From: Lachnospiraceae bacterium UBA7109
GTDB lineage: Bacteria; Bacillota; Clostridia; Lachnospirales; Lachnospiraceae
Assembly: GCA_002492335.1 (NCBI GenBank)
Contig: DKYD01000071.1
Coordinates: 35,255-51,004 of the forward strand
Reading direction: 5' to 3'
Length of the DNA stretch: 15,750 nucleotides
Under the pieces are notes generated by a model. It did not search any database. It was not told where the DNA came from and was given only the letters and a program-made list of their open reading frames with translations. This document shows positions 15,489 through 15,750 of this stretch, piece by piece. Each line of letters opens with the position of its first letter. Position 1 is the stretch's first letter. The translations under genes and the position numbers were made by a program.

Positions 15489-15750
15489 TTACTTCACCCC
15501 TGCTTTTTTACAAATATCATTTAGACAACACTTCTCACAATGCGGCTTCGTTCTCGCCGTACAGACATCTCTTCCGTGATAAACAAGCCGGTGGCAGAAA
15601 TCGCTTCCCTCCTCCGGCGGAATGATTTTCCACAATTCCATCTCAACTTTCTTCGGTTCTTTGATATCCTTTACAAGCCCGATCCGGTTACACAGGCGGA
15701 TACAATGCGTATCCGTTACAATTGCAGGTTTCCCAAATACATCTCCCATA
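15489..15750 (-). CDS. nth: Endonuclease III, C-terminal part (cut by window edge)
   Basis: About the last 86 residues of a DNA glycosylase/AP lyase that removes oxidised pyrimidines; the 5' part lies beyond the window. Visible are VTDTHCIRLCNRIGL, carrying the catalytic-region aspartate (VDTH in E. coli Nth), then KIIPPEE, FCHRLVYHGR and the [4Fe-4S] cysteines in CTARTKPHCEKCCLNDIC. The methionine at 15749 is internal, not the start. Cysteine spacing is X7-X2-X5, like the mutY product in this window, against X6 in E. coli. The stop is 2 nt from the EIIC-like gene, which implies co-transcription. The end at 15750 is only the window boundary. Confidence 0.93.
   Translation of the reverse strand, partial: MGDVFGKPAIVTDTHCIRLCNRIGLVKDIKEPKKVEMELWKIIPPEEGSDFCHRLVYHGRDVCTARTKPHCEKCCLNDICKKAGVK

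Noticed and set aside
1..15750. Mobile elements, CRISPR arrays, tRNA genes, anti-phage or toxin-antitoxin systems.
   Set aside because: No transposase or integrase motifs, no regularly spaced repeats, no cloverleaf-like sequences and no recognisable defence or toxin genes were seen. All substantial reading frames are explained by chromosomal gene families.

Overview
The window looks like ordinary chromosome from a low-to-moderate G+C Firmicute, most likely a Lachnospiraceae-type Clostridium relative. The grounds are strong AGGAGG-like ribosome binding sites, TTGACA/TATAAT promoters with TGn extended -10 elements, a RelQ-type small alarmone synthetase, a YesM/YesN-type two-component pair and a lipoprotein sugar-binding protein. 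I saw no tRNA, rRNA, CRISPR array, insertion sequence or prophage gene. Coding density is high, and no gene-free stretch exceeds about 220 bp.

Left block (1-10287, all minus strand). Transcription runs leftward from a strong promoter at about 10336-10364. It passes through tex (S1-domain RNA-binding protein), an AraC-type response regulator and a YesM-type sensor kinase, with only 9 and 12 nt between the genes. After a 176-bp promoter region comes a four-gene CUT2 sugar ABC transporter: binding lipoprotein, double ATPase and two permeases. Its sequence motifs and gene order match YtfQ-YtfR-YtfT-YjfF (galactofuranose) and also the related FruE-K-F-G fructose system. The operon ends in a good intrinsic terminator at 34-66. 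Three copies of a 15-bp A/T-rich element lie upstream of the binding-protein gene, two of them exactly 21 bp apart. They are the likely binding sites of the adjacent response regulator. A long imperfect hairpin separates the binding-protein gene from the ATPase gene.

Centre (10288-11939). A TetR-family regulator is divergent from tex and shares a compact promoter region with it. That region holds a perfect 7+2+7 palindrome and a second, wider inverted repeat that brackets the tetR promoter. Next is a membrane PAP2-superfamily protein with its own extended -10 promoter.

Right block (11975-15750, all minus strand). In transcription order this holds the 3' end of nth (endonuclease III, cut by the window edge), a PfoR-like stand-alone EIIC membrane protein, cobO (corrinoid adenosyltransferase), relQ (small (p)ppGpp synthetase) and mutY (A/G mismatch adenine glycosylase). 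nth, the EIIC gene and cobO are separated by 2 and 9 nt and are probably co-transcribed. relQ has its own likely promoter, and a hairpin lies between relQ and mutY.

The best candidate for something undescribed is the regulatory logic of the left block: a two-component pair apparently read through from tex, acting on spaced A-tract direct repeats ahead of a furanose-type transporter. Nothing here looks like a wholly new biological system.
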